A stretch of DNA of 64,000 nucleotides from an uncultured Duodenibacillus sp. (GCA_944390745.1 CALXQK010000005.1:124001-188000); one strand, 5' to 3'. Counted from the first letter of the stretch, positions 44,628 to 56,977 are shown. Numbers and translations are program-made. The notes: generated by a model from the letters alone, not told the origin.

Positions 44628-46175
44628 ATGAAGCTCAAGACCATTGCCCAGGCCGTTTTTGCAACCGCCGCCATTGCCGGCTCCCAGTGCGCCCTTGCCG
44701 GCCCCGACAACATGATCGTGGCCGTGCAACAGCTGCCCGTGACGGTTGAGCCGCAGGGCATCAACAACAACGTGCTCGACCGCGTTGCCTATTCCATTTA
44801 CGAAACGCTCATCCGCGCCGATCTCAAGACCGGCGAGCTTCACCCGGGGCTTGCCGAGAGCTGGAGGCGCATATCGCCCGAGTCGGTGGAGTTCAAGCTG
44901 CGCAGGGGCGTGAAGTTTCATGACGGCACCGACCTTACTGCCGACGACGTGGTCTTTACCTTTGGTCCGGAGCGCTTCATGGGCAAGGACGCCCCGGGGC
45001 GCGCGGCTGCCGTGGAGTTTCTGGGCGGCCTGAAGTCCGTTGAAAAGATCGACGACTACACGGTGCGCGTGACGATGAGCGGGCCTGATCCCCTGATTGA
45101 GCGCCGCTTCTCGGCGCGCATGTCCGAAATCATCAGCGAGGACGGCTGGAAGAAGGCCGGCGGCTGGGACAACTGGATCAAGAAGCCCATCGGCACCGGG
45201 CCCTACCGCATCACGAGCTTCAAGGTCGGCAACCGCCTGGAGCTTGAGCGCTTCGATGGCTACTGGTCGGACAAGGCGCCCGCCGCAAAGCTCACCTTTG
45301 TGGAGGTTCCCGAGCTCTCCTCGCGCGTGGCCGGTCTGCGCTCGGGCGAGTTCGACCTCATCACCGAGGTTCCGCCCGACCAGGTCAAGCCCCTCATGAA
45401 CGACGGAAAGATCGACGTCGTCGGCGGCCCGATCGACAACATCTACGGCATCGTCTTCGACGCGAAGTCCAATCCCGTTCTTGCCGACCCCAGAATGCGC
45501 CAGGCCATCATCCACGCCATCGACCGCGACCTGCTCGTGAAGGCGCTCTTTGCCGGCCAGACGACCCCGGCCAACAGCTTCCAGCTCAAGACCTTCGGCG
45601 AGCTGTATCTGCCCGGGTTCGACAAGAAGCGCTACGACCCCGAGCTTGCCCGAAAGCTCATCAAGGAGGCGGGCTACAAGGGCGAGCCGATCGTCTGGCG
45701 CATTCAGCCCGCGTACTACACGCTTGAGATGACCGTCACGCAGGCCATTGCCGGCATGCTCAAGCAGGCGGGCCTCAACGTGCGCATCGACGTCAAGGAA
45801 AACTGGACGCAGGTCGAGGCCGCGGGCAAGGACCGCATCCTCAACAACGCAAGCTTCTCGGCCTTCTTCCCGGATCCCTCGAGCCAGCTGTGGCGCCGCA
45901 TGAAGCCGGGCAGCTTCTGGGACGCCGAGGGCTACTTCCCCGAGAGCCCCGAGTACAAGCGCTTCTGCGAGCTCGGCAAGGTTCTTGACACCGAGATCGA
46001 TCCCTCCCGGCGCAAGGCGGTCTGGGCCGAGATGCTCAGGCTCTTTGACGCCAATCCCTACGCCTGCCCGCTCTACACGCTGCCGATGATCTACGCCAAG
46101 CAAAAGAACATCGAGTGGCAGCCGGGCACCCAGGGCTCGCTTGACCTGAGCGCGGCCAACCTCAGGTTCAAGTAG
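44628..46175 (+). CDS. ABC transporter substrate-binding protein (SBP_5, peptide-type)
   Basis: The periplasmic receptor of the importer. It has 515 residues with a signal peptide cleaved near ALAG (about residue 25), then the SBP_5 fold of DppA/OppA: SWRRISPESVEFKLRRGVKF, DLTADDVVFTF, and IKKPIGTGPYRI. Dipeptides, oligopeptides or nickel-type ligands are all possible for the family. It is first in a five-gene operon with a fused ATPase, two permeases and a phosphodiesterase. Confidence 0.9.
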   Translation: MKLKTIAQAVFATAAIAGSQCALAGPDNMIVAVQQLPVTVEPQGINNNVLDRVAYSIYETLIRADLKTGELHPGLAESWRRISPESVEFKLRRGVKFHDGTDLTADDVVFTFGPERFMGKDAPGRAAAVEFLGGLKSVEKIDDYTVRVTMSGPDPLIERRFSARMSEIISEDGWKKAGGWDNWIKKPIGTGPYRITSFKVGNRLELERFDGYWSDKAPAAKLTFVEVPELSSRVAGLRSGEFDLITEVPPDQVKPLMNDGKIDVVGGPIDNIYGIVFDAKSNPVLADPRMRQAIIHAIDRDLLVKALFAGQTTPANSFQLKTFGELYLPGFDKKRYDPELARKLIKEAGYKGEPIVWRIQPAYYTLEMTVTQAIAGMLKQAGLNVRIDVKENWTQVEAAGKDRILNNASFSAFFPDPSSQLWRRMKPGSFWDAEGYFPESPEYKRFCELGKVLDTEIDPSRRKAVWAEMLRLFDANPYACPLYTLPMIYAKQKNIEWQPGTQGSLDLSAANLRFK

Positions 46176-46205
46176 TCCGCGCCGGGCCGCAGGAGGCCCG
46201 TTCCC

Positions 46206-46239
46206 ATGGGTTCGTCTCGAGCGCTCGGGACGAACCCAT
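46206..46239 (+). promoter_or_regulatory. Intercistronic hairpin after the binding-protein gene
   Basis: A perfect 11-bp stem pairs ATGGGTTCGTC (46206-46216) with GACGAACCCAT (46229-46239). It has no T tract and lies in the 92-base gap between the binding protein and ATPase genes. Such hairpins commonly stabilise the upstream message so the binding protein is made in excess. Confidence 0.6.
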
Positions 46240-46267
46240 TTCCCGCAACCAACTCCATCCAACGTCC

Positions 46268-48478
46268 ATGACGCAACCAGTCACCCAACCTCAGGCGCTT
46301 CTGGGCATCCGAGGCCTGCGCACGTCGTTCGGCGCAACCGAGGTGCTCCACGGCGTCGATCTCGACATTCTGCCGGGCGAAGTGCTCACGCTCATCGGCG
46401 AGTCGGGCTCGGGCAAGTCCGTGCTCGCCCGGTCGATTCTCGGCCTTGCCGGCAAGAACGCACGAACAAGCGGCCGGATTGTCTTTGGCGGGCGCAATCT
46501 TCTTGAGCTCTCGCAGCCCGAGATTCACAAGCTGCGCGGCGCCGACATCGGCATCATCGTTCAGGACGCCATGGCCGCGCTCAACCCCATGCGCACGATC
46601 GGCCACCAGCTTTGCGAGACGATCGCCTACCGCCATCCCGACTATCGCGAGAGTTCGGAGAACAAGACCGCGCTCATCGCAAGCGCCCGCGTGCGCGAGC
46701 TTGCTGTGGGCTTTCTCAGGCGCGTGGGCATCACCGCCCCGGAAAAGCGCATGACGAGCTACGCGCACCAGCTCTCCGGAGGCATGCGCCAGCGGGTGAT
46801 GATTGCGCTTGCGCTTGTCGGCGCGCCAAAGCTTCTGATTGCCGACGAGCCCACCACGGCTCTTGACGTGGTCGTGCAGCGCGAGATCCTCAGGCAGCTG
46901 CGCGAGATCGTCAAGAGCGAGTCGATGAGCATGCTGCTCGTGACGCACGACCTGCACCTGGCGCGCGACGTCGCCGACCGGGTCGCCGTCATGTATGCCG
47001 GCCACATTCTTGAGACGGGGCCGGTGCCGCGCGTGCTGCCCAATCCCGCGCATCCCTACACCGAGGGGCTTCTCGACGCCATGCCCGACATGCAAAGCGA
47101 GAAGGGGACGCTGCAGCCCATCAAGGGCGAGATTCCCCCGCCCGACAAGCTCGGTCACGGCTGCCCCTTTGCCGGGCGCTGCCCGATTACGCGCGTGAAG
47201 TGCCGCATGGAGCTGCCGCCCATGCAGCCCGTTGAGCCGGGCTGGAGCTCGCGCTGCATGGAGGCGCACTGCCATGCCGCCGACCTCACCGAGGCCTTCA
47301 GGAGCCAGGAGCTCAAGCGCGACCGCAATGTCGTGCGCAACCTCGACAAGAGCGAAAGGATCGTGCGCACCATCGAGCAGGAGCAGGGCATGGCCGCCGG
47401 CACCGAGCAGGCGGCTGCGGAGTCGCTCTTTGACGTCGATGCCGAGCCCCTGGTGACGGCGCAGATTCCCAGACACTGCTACTACACCCGCAGGGGGTTC
47501 TTCGGCCGCAAAAAGCCCTGGAACGTGCTCGAGGACATCGACATCACGATTCACAAGGGCGAGGTTCTCGGTCTGGTTGGAGAGTCGGGATGCGGCAAGT
47601 CCTCGCTTGCGCGCCTGATGCTCGGACTGGTCCGGCCCACGACCGGCACGGTGCTCTTTGACGGAGAGCCTTACCCCGAGCCGCGCTCGAGCGCCTGGCG
47701 CGCCCAGAGGCCCCTGGCGCAGATGATCTACCAGGATCCTTTCTCGTGCTTTGACGAGCGGCTCACGGTTCTTGAGCAGGTGGCCGAGCCGCTCATCGTG
47801 CACAAGGGGCTGAGCGCGCCGCAGGCCCAGGTTGCCGCCATGCGCGTACTGAAGGCCGCGGGGCTTCCCGAGCACCACGCCGTCAAGCGCCCGGGCGTCA
47901 TGTCGGGCGGACAGCTGCAGCGCGCGGCCATTGCCCGCGCCATCGTCATGAAGCCGCAGCTGCTCGTCTGCGACGAGCCCGTCGCCTCGCTTGACGTCTC
48001 CATCCAGGCGCAGGTGCTCGAGCTTCTGGGCAACCTCAGAAGCGCCACGGGCATGTCGATGCTCTTTGTGTCGCACAACCTCAATGTCGTGCGCTACATC
48101 TGCGACCGGGTGATCGTGATGTACCTCGGGCGCATCGTCGAGGAGGGGCCCGTTGACGCGGTCTTCCGGCAGCCGGTGCATCCCTACACGAGGCTGCTGA
48201 CGGCCTGCACGCCCGGAGCCGACGCGCGCGTGATCAGCATCTATCCGCAGGGCTCGATGCCGAGCCCCATCGAGCGCCCGGCGGGGTGCGTCTTTGCCAA
48301 CCGCTGTCCGCTCGCGGGCGAGCGCTGCCGCAGGGAGGTGCCCGAACTTTCGGCGATTGGAGGCGAGCGACGCATCGCCTGCCATGAGGCGGCCCGCGCC
48401 GCACGGCTTGGGGACCAGGGACCTGCCGCAGCAGAGGCCGCCCTTGCGGCGGCAAATTATGTCAAGGAGGCGGCATAG
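46268..48478 (+). CDS. Fused dual ATPase of peptide-type ABC importer (DppD-DppF type)
   Basis: Two ABC ATPase domains in one 736-residue chain, as in GsiA. Domain 1 has Walker A GESGSGKS (44-51), signature LSGGMRQRV and Walker B LLIADEPTTALD. Domain 2 has GESGCGKS (438-445), MSGGQLQRA and LLVCDEPVASLD. Each domain is followed by an oligopeptide-type C-terminal cysteine region (CPFAGRCPITRVKC and CVFANRCPLAGERC), which in this family can bind an iron-sulfur cluster. It drives import through the two permeases that follow. Confidence 0.92.
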   Translation: MTQPVTQPQALLGIRGLRTSFGATEVLHGVDLDILPGEVLTLIGESGSGKSVLARSILGLAGKNARTSGRIVFGGRNLLELSQPEIHKLRGADIGIIVQDAMAALNPMRTIGHQLCETIAYRHPDYRESSENKTALIASARVRELAVGFLRRVGITAPEKRMTSYAHQLSGGMRQRVMIALALVGAPKLLIADEPTTALDVVVQREILRQLREIVKSESMSMLLVTHDLHLARDVADRVAVMYAGHILETGPVPRVLPNPAHPYTEGLLDAMPDMQSEKGTLQPIKGEIPPPDKLGHGCPFAGRCPITRVKCRMELPPMQPVEPGWSSRCMEAHCHAADLTEAFRSQELKRDRNVVRNLDKSERIVRTIEQEQGMAAGTEQAAAESLFDVDAEPLVTAQIPRHCYYTRRGFFGRKKPWNVLEDIDITIHKGEVLGLVGESGCGKSSLARLMLGLVRPTTGTVLFDGEPYPEPRSSAWRAQRPLAQMIYQDPFSCFDERLTVLEQVAEPLIVHKGLSAPQAQVAAMRVLKAAGLPEHHAVKRPGVMSGGQLQRAAIARAIVMKPQLLVCDEPVASLDVSIQAQVLELLGNLRSATGMSMLFVSHNLNVVRYICDRVIVMYLGRIVEEGPVDAVFRQPVHPYTRLLTACTPGADARVISIYPQGSMPSPIERPAGCVFANRCPLAGERCRREVPELSAIGGERRIACHEAARAARLGDQGPAAAEAALAAANYVKEAA

Positions 48479-48480
48479 CC

Positions 48481-49398
48481 ATGGCTGCACTGCTTTTTCG
48501 CATCATCGGCAGGTCGGTTCTGACGCTGCTGCTTCTGACCGCCTGCGTATTCTTCGTGCTTCACATGACGGGCGACCCGGCGCGCCTGATGCTCGGCAGC
48601 GACGCCTCGGCCGAGGCGCTTGCCGCCTTCCGGCGCCAGTGGGGACTTGACCGCCCGCTCTGGGAGCAGTTTGCAATCTACCTCTGGAACGCCCTGTCGC
48701 TGGACATGGGAAAGAGCTACGCCACGGGGCTTCCCGTGAAGGACGTCTTCATGCAGGCGCTCGGGCCCACGCTCGACCTGATGATTCCCACGGCGATCGT
48801 GACGCTTCTGATCGGCATCCCGGCGGGCGTGTTTGCGGCGCTGCGCCGCAACACAGCCGCCGACCGCGCCATGATGGTCGGTTCGGTCATGGGCTACGCG
48901 ATTCCCAACTTCTTCATGGGCATCGTGCTCATCCTCATCTTCTCGATCTGGCTGGGGTGGCTGCCGTCCTACGGCAACGGGACTGCACTGCACTACATCA
49001 TGCCCATCGTGACGATGGCCACGACCGAGGCGGCGATCTTCTCGCGCTACGCCCGCAGCGCCATGATCGAGTCGATGCGTCTGCCGAGCGTCAAGGCCGC
49101 CATCATGCGCGGTCTGCCGCGCCGGCGCATCATCTGGCTGCATGCGCTTCCCAACGCCATGCTCTCAATTCTGACGATCCTTGGGTTTTTCCTCGGCACG
49201 CTCGTTGCGGGCGCGGTGATCACCGAGACGGTCTTCTCCTGGCCGGGCGTGGGCAAGCTGCTCGTGCAGTCGGTCGCCAACCGCGACATTCCCGTCGTGC
49301 AGATGATCGTTCTGGCCACGGGCGCCTCGCTCATTGCAGCCAATCTCCTGATGGACGTGCTTGCGCTCGTCTTCAACCCCCGGCTGAGAAAGGGCTAG
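48481..49398 (+). CDS. ABC transporter permease (DppB-type)
   Basis: A 305-residue inner-membrane subunit with six helices. The N-terminal pattern FRIIGRSVLTLLLLTACVFF, a GDPA motif and an EAA-type loop (RSAMIESMRLPSVKAAIMRG) that contacts the ATPase are characteristic. It starts 2 bases after the ATPase stop, so translation is coupled. Confidence 0.9.
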   Translation: MAALLFRIIGRSVLTLLLLTACVFFVLHMTGDPARLMLGSDASAEALAAFRRQWGLDRPLWEQFAIYLWNALSLDMGKSYATGLPVKDVFMQALGPTLDLMIPTAIVTLLIGIPAGVFAALRRNTAADRAMMVGSVMGYAIPNFFMGIVLILIFSIWLGWLPSYGNGTALHYIMPIVTMATTEAAIFSRYARSAMIESMRLPSVKAAIMRGLPRRRIIWLHALPNAMLSILTILGFFLGTLVAGAVITETVFSWPGVGKLLVQSVANRDIPVVQMIVLATGASLIAANLLMDVLALVFNPRLRKG

Positions 49399-49455
49399 GC
49401 CCATCCTTCATATGACGACCGTTCAAGGAATTCTTCACACCAAGGCACTTGCGAA

Positions 49456-50301
49456 ATGGCTACCGCAATCTTGAATTCACTCATGGCGAGACGACCGGCT
49501 CCGCTTGCGGCGACGGCCGCGGCCATTCTCACCGTCCTTTTCCTAGGCGGCCTGCTGGCGCCCTGGATTGCGCCCTACGGGCTTGAGGACATGGACCTGA
49601 TGGCGCGCCTCGTGCCGCCGCTCACAAGCTCCGCGCACATTCTCGGCACCGATGAGCTCGGGCGCGACGTGCTCACGCGGCTTCTCTACTCCCTGCGGCT
49701 TTCCTTCGTGCTCGCTGTCTGCGGCACGCTCATCGGCGCGGTCCTGGGAACCGCCCTGGGCTTTCTTGCAGCGCGCTTCGGGGGCGTGGTCGACGACCTC
49801 GTCAACGTGGGCGTGGACTTCACCGCATCGCTGCCCTTCATTATTCTGGCGCTCACGATTCTTGCCTTTCTCGGCACGGACGTCTCCGTGATCATCGTGA
49901 TCATGGCCGTCTACGGGTGGGACCGGTACGCCAAGCTCTCGCGCAATCTCGCGCGCTCGGCCTACACCGAGGGCTATGCGGGCGCCCTTGAGGGCCTGGG
50001 CATCCCGACGCGCCGCATCCTGATTCGCCACATCCTGCCCAACATCGCCAGCGCCCTCGTGGTGAACATGACGCTCAACTTTCCCGGAATGATTCTTCTG
50101 GAGACGAGCCTGTCGTTTCTCGGCGTGGGCGTGCAGCCTCCGATGAGCTCGCTTGGCACGATGCTGGGCTTTGGACGCGACTACCTCACCACCGCGTGGT
50201 GGATTGCCGTCGTTCCGGGCGTGACCATCGTCGTCTCGACGCTTTCCATGTCGATTCTGGGCGACTGGGTGCAGCAAAGGCTTGAGCCGCAGTCGCGATG
50301 A
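49456..50301 (+). CDS. ABC transporter permease (DppC-type)
   Basis: A 281-residue second permease with an N-terminal helix, the GTDELGRDVLTRLLY motif of DppC/OppC, and an EAA loop (ARSAYTEGYAGALEGLGIP). It completes the SBP-ATPase-permease-permease importer. The start at 49456 lies 57 bases after the DppB-type gene. Confidence 0.9.
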   Translation: MATAILNSLMARRPAPLAATAAAILTVLFLGGLLAPWIAPYGLEDMDLMARLVPPLTSSAHILGTDELGRDVLTRLLYSLRLSFVLAVCGTLIGAVLGTALGFLAARFGGVVDDLVNVGVDFTASLPFIILALTILAFLGTDVSVIIVIMAVYGWDRYAKLSRNLARSAYTEGYAGALEGLGIPTRRILIRHILPNIASALVVNMTLNFPGMILLETSLSFLGVGVQPPMSSLGTMLGFGRDYLTTAWWIAVVPGVTIVVSTLSMSILGDWVQQRLEPQSR

Positions 50302-50367
50302 CCGCCATCTAAGGCAGCTTTCTTTTCAAACGCTTCGTGCGCAGCGCACATGAGAAACTAGGACCCT

Positions 50368-51891
50368 ATGAAACCCAACAAGATTCTGCTCGTGGGCTTT
50401 GACGGCCTGCGTCCCTGCGACATCACCCACGAGGTGATGCCCAATCTCGCACGCTTTCGCGAGGAGTCGCACTGCTGGGAGAACTACCTTGCGAGTTTTC
50501 CGACGGAAACCTACGTCAACCACCCGGTGATTTTCTCGGGCTTCAGACCCTGCCGCCACGGCATCATCGCCAACAGCTTCTTCAACCCGAACGCCGGCGG
50601 CAGAGCCGCGATCTTCTCGGGCTGGGACCTTGAGAGCGTGACGGCCCAGGACGCCGCGCAGCCCGAAGGGCTCTACGCGGTGAAGGACATGGGCGAGCTG
50701 CTCGCCGCCCACGGCCGCAGGTTGCGCATCCTGTGCTCGAACTCCGTGGGGAGCACGCGGCTGCAGCACATGCACGCCGCGCGCTATGAAGGGCACCTCA
50801 ACGCCTGCATTCACCAGCTCGAGGCCGCCGAGCCCGCCGTCGAGCGCGAGCGTCTCCTGAAGGATCACCCGGGCCGCATTCCGCTCGTCTTTCCCGATTT
50901 TGACGCGCAAAAGACGATGGTCGACCTCTTCTTTGACCACGAGCTGCGCGAGGGCGCCGGGTCGCTTGCCGACGTGACGGTGCTCTGGATCGGGGAGCCC
51001 GATCATTCAAGCCACGAGCTCGGCTTGAAAAGCGAGGCCACTGAAAGCGCCCGCGCCCACGCCGACGGGCTCTTCGGGCGCGTGCTGCAGTGGTGGAGGT
51101 CCGAGGGGCGTCGAAGCAACGTGCAGCTTGTGACCCTTTCGGACCACGGGCACGCTGAGATTGCCGGCTTTGTCGACTATGCCGAGATTCTGCGCAGCGC
51201 GGGACTCAATGTCGTCACCGGAGCCGAGCTTCGCAGGGGCGCGGCTGCCGAGGCTGCTGACGTCGTGATCGTGGGCGACTACGCCGCCGGCCTCTGGGTG
51301 AAGGACAAGTCGACGGAAAACCTCGCGCGCATCGCGCGCACGCTCGCAGCCGACCCCGGCGTGGGCCTTGTCTTCTCGCAGCCCGATCCCGCGCACCGCG
51401 ACGCCGTGGCCGGGCGCGTGCCGGGAACGCTTTCCGAGGCGCTGGTCTTCAGCGACAGCGTGCGCGGTCCGGACCTGCGCGTGGTCGGCCGCGGCGACAA
51501 CGCCTCGGGCCGCATCATCTGCGGACGCGACTACAACATCGGCTGCGGCAATCACGGCGGTCTGACGCCGCACGAGGTGCACGCGCACCTTGCCCTTGCC
51601 GGCAGCGCCTTTGTCGAGGGCGGACGCCGCCACAAGGCTCCGGCCGGGCATGATGATCTTGCCAAGACCCTCCTGGCGATTCTGGGAATCGCGCTTCCTG
51701 CCTCGCCCGCGCGCGAGCTCGAGGAGGCGATGAACGAGGGCATTGATGAGGACTACGGCGTCTTCACGCTGCGCCTGTCGCAGGGGCGGCTTGCCATGTC
51801 GGTCGAGCAGGCGCACTACGCCGGCCGCCGCTACGTGCTGAGCGCGCAGCGCGAGGACGGATCGCTGCCCGCAGCCGCGACCCTGCGGTAA
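50368..51891 (+). CDS. Alkaline-phosphatase-superfamily phosphodiesterase
   Basis: A 507-residue metal-dependent phosphodiesterase/nucleotide pyrophosphatase type. Metal ligands and nucleophile: D12 (GFDGLR), T46 (FPTETYVNHP), a DHSSHELG segment, SDHGHAE and GNHGG near the end. There is no signal peptide, so it acts in the cytoplasm. As the last gene of the importer operon, it may process a phosphodiester-containing ligand after uptake, or the importer may serve glycerophospho- or nucleotide-type compounds. Both are inference. Confidence 0.82.
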   Translation: MKPNKILLVGFDGLRPCDITHEVMPNLARFREESHCWENYLASFPTETYVNHPVIFSGFRPCRHGIIANSFFNPNAGGRAAIFSGWDLESVTAQDAAQPEGLYAVKDMGELLAAHGRRLRILCSNSVGSTRLQHMHAARYEGHLNACIHQLEAAEPAVERERLLKDHPGRIPLVFPDFDAQKTMVDLFFDHELREGAGSLADVTVLWIGEPDHSSHELGLKSEATESARAHADGLFGRVLQWWRSEGRRSNVQLVTLSDHGHAEIAGFVDYAEILRSAGLNVVTGAELRRGAAAEAADVVIVGDYAAGLWVKDKSTENLARIARTLAADPGVGLVFSQPDPAHRDAVAGRVPGTLSEALVFSDSVRGPDLRVVGRGDNASGRIICGRDYNIGCGNHGGLTPHEVHAHLALAGSAFVEGGRRHKAPAGHDDLAKTLLAILGIALPASPARELEEAMNEGIDEDYGVFTLRLSQGRLAMSVEQAHYAGRRYVLSAQREDGSLPAAATLR

Positions 51892-51931
51892 GGGTCAATC
51901 CGGGCGGGGCCTTGAGTTGTTCCGCCCTCTG

Positions 51932-51968
51932 AAAAAACAAAAGCCGGCGGCCCAGGGCCGCCGGTTTT
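51932..51968. terminator. Bidirectional terminator between the importer operon and mdh
   Basis: CCGGCGGCC (51944-51952) pairs perfectly with GGCCGCCGG (51956-51964). TTTT follows on the plus strand, and AAAAAACAAAA precedes it, giving a T tract on the minus strand for mdh. Confidence 0.8.
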
Positions 51969-52027
51969 CGCATCCGCAGCCAGCACGCGGGGCAGGGCGC
52001 CCCGGCCGTGCCGACCGACAGGATTGA

Positions 52028-53014
52028 TCAGCCGAAGAGGTGCTTGACGGCGGCGATTTCGCCCTCGAGCTCGGCCACGGTCTTGGAGAGCTTCTCCTTG
52101 CTGAAGTCATCAAAGGGCAGGTCCTTGACGATCTCATAGCCGCCCTTGCTGTCGCAGACGCACGGGAAGCCGCAGATCACGCCCTCGGGCACGCCGTAGC
52201 TGCCGTCGGAGGGCACGCCCATCGTCACCCACTCGCCGTTGCTGCCGAGGAACCAGTCGCGCATGTGGTCGATGGCAGCCGAGGCGGCGCTCGCCGCCGA
52301 GCTCGCGCCGCGGGCCTCGATGATCGCCGCGCCGCGCTTGGCGACGGTCGGAATGAAGACGTCGCGGTACCAGGCGTCCTCAAAGCACTCGGCCGCAGGC
52401 TTGCCGTCGATTGTGCAGAAGCGGATGTCGGGGTACATCGAGGTCGAGTGGTTGCCCCAGACGGCCATCTTCTTGATGCCCGTGACGGGAACGCCCGTCT
52501 TGTCCGAGAGCTGCGACAGGGACCGGTTGTGGTCAAGGCGCAGCATCGCCGAGAAGCACTTGGGCGAGAGCGACGGAGCCGACTTCATGGCGATCCAGGC
52601 GTTGGTGTTGCAGGGGTTGCCGACGACGAGCACCTTGACGTCGCGGCTGGCAACGGCGTCAAGCGCCTTGCCCTGAACCGTGAAGATGGCGCCGTTGGCG
52701 CTCAGAAGCTCGGCGCGCTCCATGCCCTTGGTGCGGGGACGGGCGCCCACGAGGAAGGCCGCGTCGGCGTCCTTGAAGGCCACCATCGGATCGGCCGTGG
52801 CCGTCATGCCGGCAAGAAGCGGGAAGGCGCAGTCGGAAAGCTCCATCATCACGCCCTTGAGGCGCTGCGCGCTCTCGGGGGTGTCGCGCTCAAGCATCTG
52901 CAGGATGACAGGCTGCTCGGGGCCGAACAGATCGCCCGCAGCAATGCGAAAGAGCAGGGAGTATCCGATATTGCCGGCAGGGCCGGTCACGGCCACGCGA
53001 ATGGGGTTCTTCAT
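52028..53014 (-). CDS. mdh: Malate dehydrogenase
   Basis: NAD-dependent oxidation of malate to oxaloacetate. It has 328 residues, of the lactate-dehydrogenase-like group common in betaproteobacteria. The Rossmann motif is [23 protein letters not shown] and the catalytic His-containing [12 protein letters not shown] are present, and [13 protein letters not shown] holds the mobile-loop arginines. The ATG at 53014 is followed by a typical [14 protein letters not shown] beginning. It converges on the importer operon across a bidirectional terminator. Confidence 0.95.
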   Translation of the reverse strand: MKNPIRVAVTGPAGNIGYSLLFRIAAGDLFGPEQPVILQMLERDTPESAQRLKGVMMELSDCAFPLLAGMTATADPMVAFKDADAAFLVGARPRTKGMERAELLSANGAIFTVQGKALDAVASRDVKVLVVGNPCNTNAWIAMKSAPSLSPKCFSAMLRLDHNRSLSQLSDKTGVPVTGIKKMAVWGNHSTSMYPDIRFCTIDGKPAAECFEDAWYRDVFIPTVAKRGAAIIEARGASSAASAASAAIDHMRDWFLGSNGEWVTMGVPSDGSYGVPEGVICGFPCVCDSKGGYEIVKDLPFDDFSKEKLSKTVAELEGEIAAVKHLFG

Positions 53015-53352
53015 TTTTCAGTTTCTCCTAACGAGCGCCCGGGGGCGCTGGATGGGCATATCAGTCTGCAGGCGCAGAATGTGCGGCACGGCCGCACGTG
53101 CGCCGTCAAAAAATAGGTCGACCGGTCTGGGGACGGGAAAAAGCCTTCACCGTCCGGGCGCCGTCTATGGAGGACCCGAACCGCCGACAGGCATTATGCT
53201 AGCGGGAATGCGTCGGGTTGGCCTAGGCAGTTGTGCTTATTCGCGCCGTTTTGGGGCTGCCGCAAGGTCCCTGCATGTACCGAACGGATGATCCCTGAAA
53301 CAAAAGAGGCCGGAGAAAAAACTCCGGCCTGCGGCTGCGGCATCGGGCAGGG
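53015..53352. other. mdh leader and ppsR terminator region
   Basis: 338 bases. A minus-strand CATAAT about 180 bases before mdh is a possible -10, without a good -35. The AGGCCGGAG/CTCCGGCCT hairpin at 53307-53330 is the ppsR terminator. No gene or known riboswitch was recognised. Confidence 0.4.
53300..53330 (-). terminator. ppsR terminator
   Basis: On the minus strand, AGGCCGGAG pairs perfectly with CTCCGGCCT (53330-53322 with 53315-53307) and is followed by CTTTTGTTTC. It lies 22 bases past the ppsR stop. Confidence 0.65.
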
Positions 53353-54249
53353 CTACTCGCGCAGCTTGTTGCCGACGCCCTGCAGATTGAGCTTGGCGAT
53401 GATGGTCGCGGCAATTTCCTCAATCGACTTGGTGGTCGAGTTGAGCCAGTGAATGCCGTTCTCGCTCATGAGACGCTCGGCGGCGGCGATTTCCTCGCGG
53501 CAGTTCTCGATGCTCGCGTAGCGCGAGTTGGGCCGGCGCTCATTGCGGATTTCCGAGAGACGCTCGGGCTTGATCGACAGCCCAAAGAGCTTGTGGCGCA
53601 GCGGCTGCAGAGCCTCGGGAAGCGAGTCGCGGTCGAAGTCCTCGGGAATGAGCGGGTAGTTGGCAACCTTGATGCCGAACTGCATGGCCAGAAAAAGCGA
53701 GGTGGGGGTCTTGCCTGAGCGCGAGACGCCCACAAGAATCACCTCGGCCTCGTCAAGCCCGCGGTTGGTCTGGCCGTCGTCGTGGGTGAGCGTGTAGTCG
53801 ATGGCCTCGATGCGCTTGTTGTAGCGCTCCTCGTTCTTGATCTTGTGCGTGGCGCCCACCGTGTGCACGCTCTTCATGCCGAGCTCGCGCTCAAGCGGCC
53901 CCACAAATGAACGGAAGAGCTCGATCTGAAAGCCGTCGCAGGCCGAGATGAAGGCGCGCGAGAGGTTGGGATCGACGAAGGTGGAGAACACCAGCGGCCG
54001 CACGCCCTTGCGGCGGTGCACGGCGTTGATTTTTTCCGCGGTCTGGCGTGCCTTTTCAACCGTGTCGATGAACGGGATGCGCTGCCGGTCGTAGCTGAGG
54101 TCCGGAAACTGCGTCATCACCGAGTGCGCGAGCGTCTCGGCCGTGATGGCCGTGCCGTCGCTCACAATGAACACGGGGCGCCACTGTTCGGCCGGGGTGT
54201 CGGCGCTGCCGGCGGCAGTTCCGGGGGTGGAGGTGGTTTCTGCAGTCAT
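53353..54249 (-). CDS. ppsR: PEP synthase regulatory protein (bifunctional kinase/pyrophosphorylase)
   Basis: A DUF299 protein of 298 residues that inactivates PEP synthase by ADP-dependent phosphorylation of a threonine and reactivates it by Pi-dependent removal. It begins the domain with FIVSDGTAITAETL. The P-loop-like GVSRSGKTPTSLFLA is the nucleotide site, and PNSRYAS is the late motif. The ATG at 54249 is preferred to 54294 because of the family's short N-terminus. It is divergent from its target, ppsA. Confidence 0.93.
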   Translation of the reverse strand: MTAETTSTPGTAAGSADTPAEQWRPVFIVSDGTAITAETLAHSVMTQFPDLSYDRQRIPFIDTVEKARQTAEKINAVHRRKGVRPLVFSTFVDPNLSRAFISACDGFQIELFRSFVGPLERELGMKSVHTVGATHKIKNEERYNKRIEAIDYTLTHDDGQTNRGLDEAEVILVGVSRSGKTPTSLFLAMQFGIKVANYPLIPEDFDRDSLPEALQPLRHKLFGLSIKPERLSEIRNERRPNSRYASIENCREEIAAAERLMSENGIHWLNSTTKSIEEIAATIIAKLNLQGVGNKLRE

Positions 54250-54572
54250 TCCGAAAACCTCTTGAAAACGGTGCAGTTGCCTGAAAGAGGGCATTGTAGC
54301 GCGTGTCGGTTCTGTCCTTGATTTTTGGCGCGTTGATTTTCAAGCATGAAAACCACTGTCTCTTTTTAAGGGGTCTCCCGATGAGTTGCGGATCACTTTC
54401 ACATGCCCGGCGGGGCGCAGCGGAATTTTTGTCCGCTCGGGACGGATTGTGATTTTCGCTCCCGGGGCCGTGTCGTTAGAATACGGGCAGTTTTCCATGA
54501 CGTTCCTTGCCGCGGAGCGCTCTTTTTTTTATGCGCGGCTCGTGCGGGGCGCGTACATTTTCAGAGGATCAA
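54250..54572. promoter_or_regulatory. Divergent ppsR/ppsA control region
   Basis: 323 bases with no gene. A -10-like TAGAAT preceded by TGTCGT (54477-54482) is about 90 bases before ppsA; the nearest TTGTGA is 24 bases upstream, so the -35 is unclear. Several AT-rich blocks (54360, 54425, 54530) could bind regulators. Confidence 0.4.
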
Positions 54573-56951
<2,379 letters not shown>

Positions 56952-56977
56952 CCGCCTCTTGCTGAAGGCTTGAGAAA

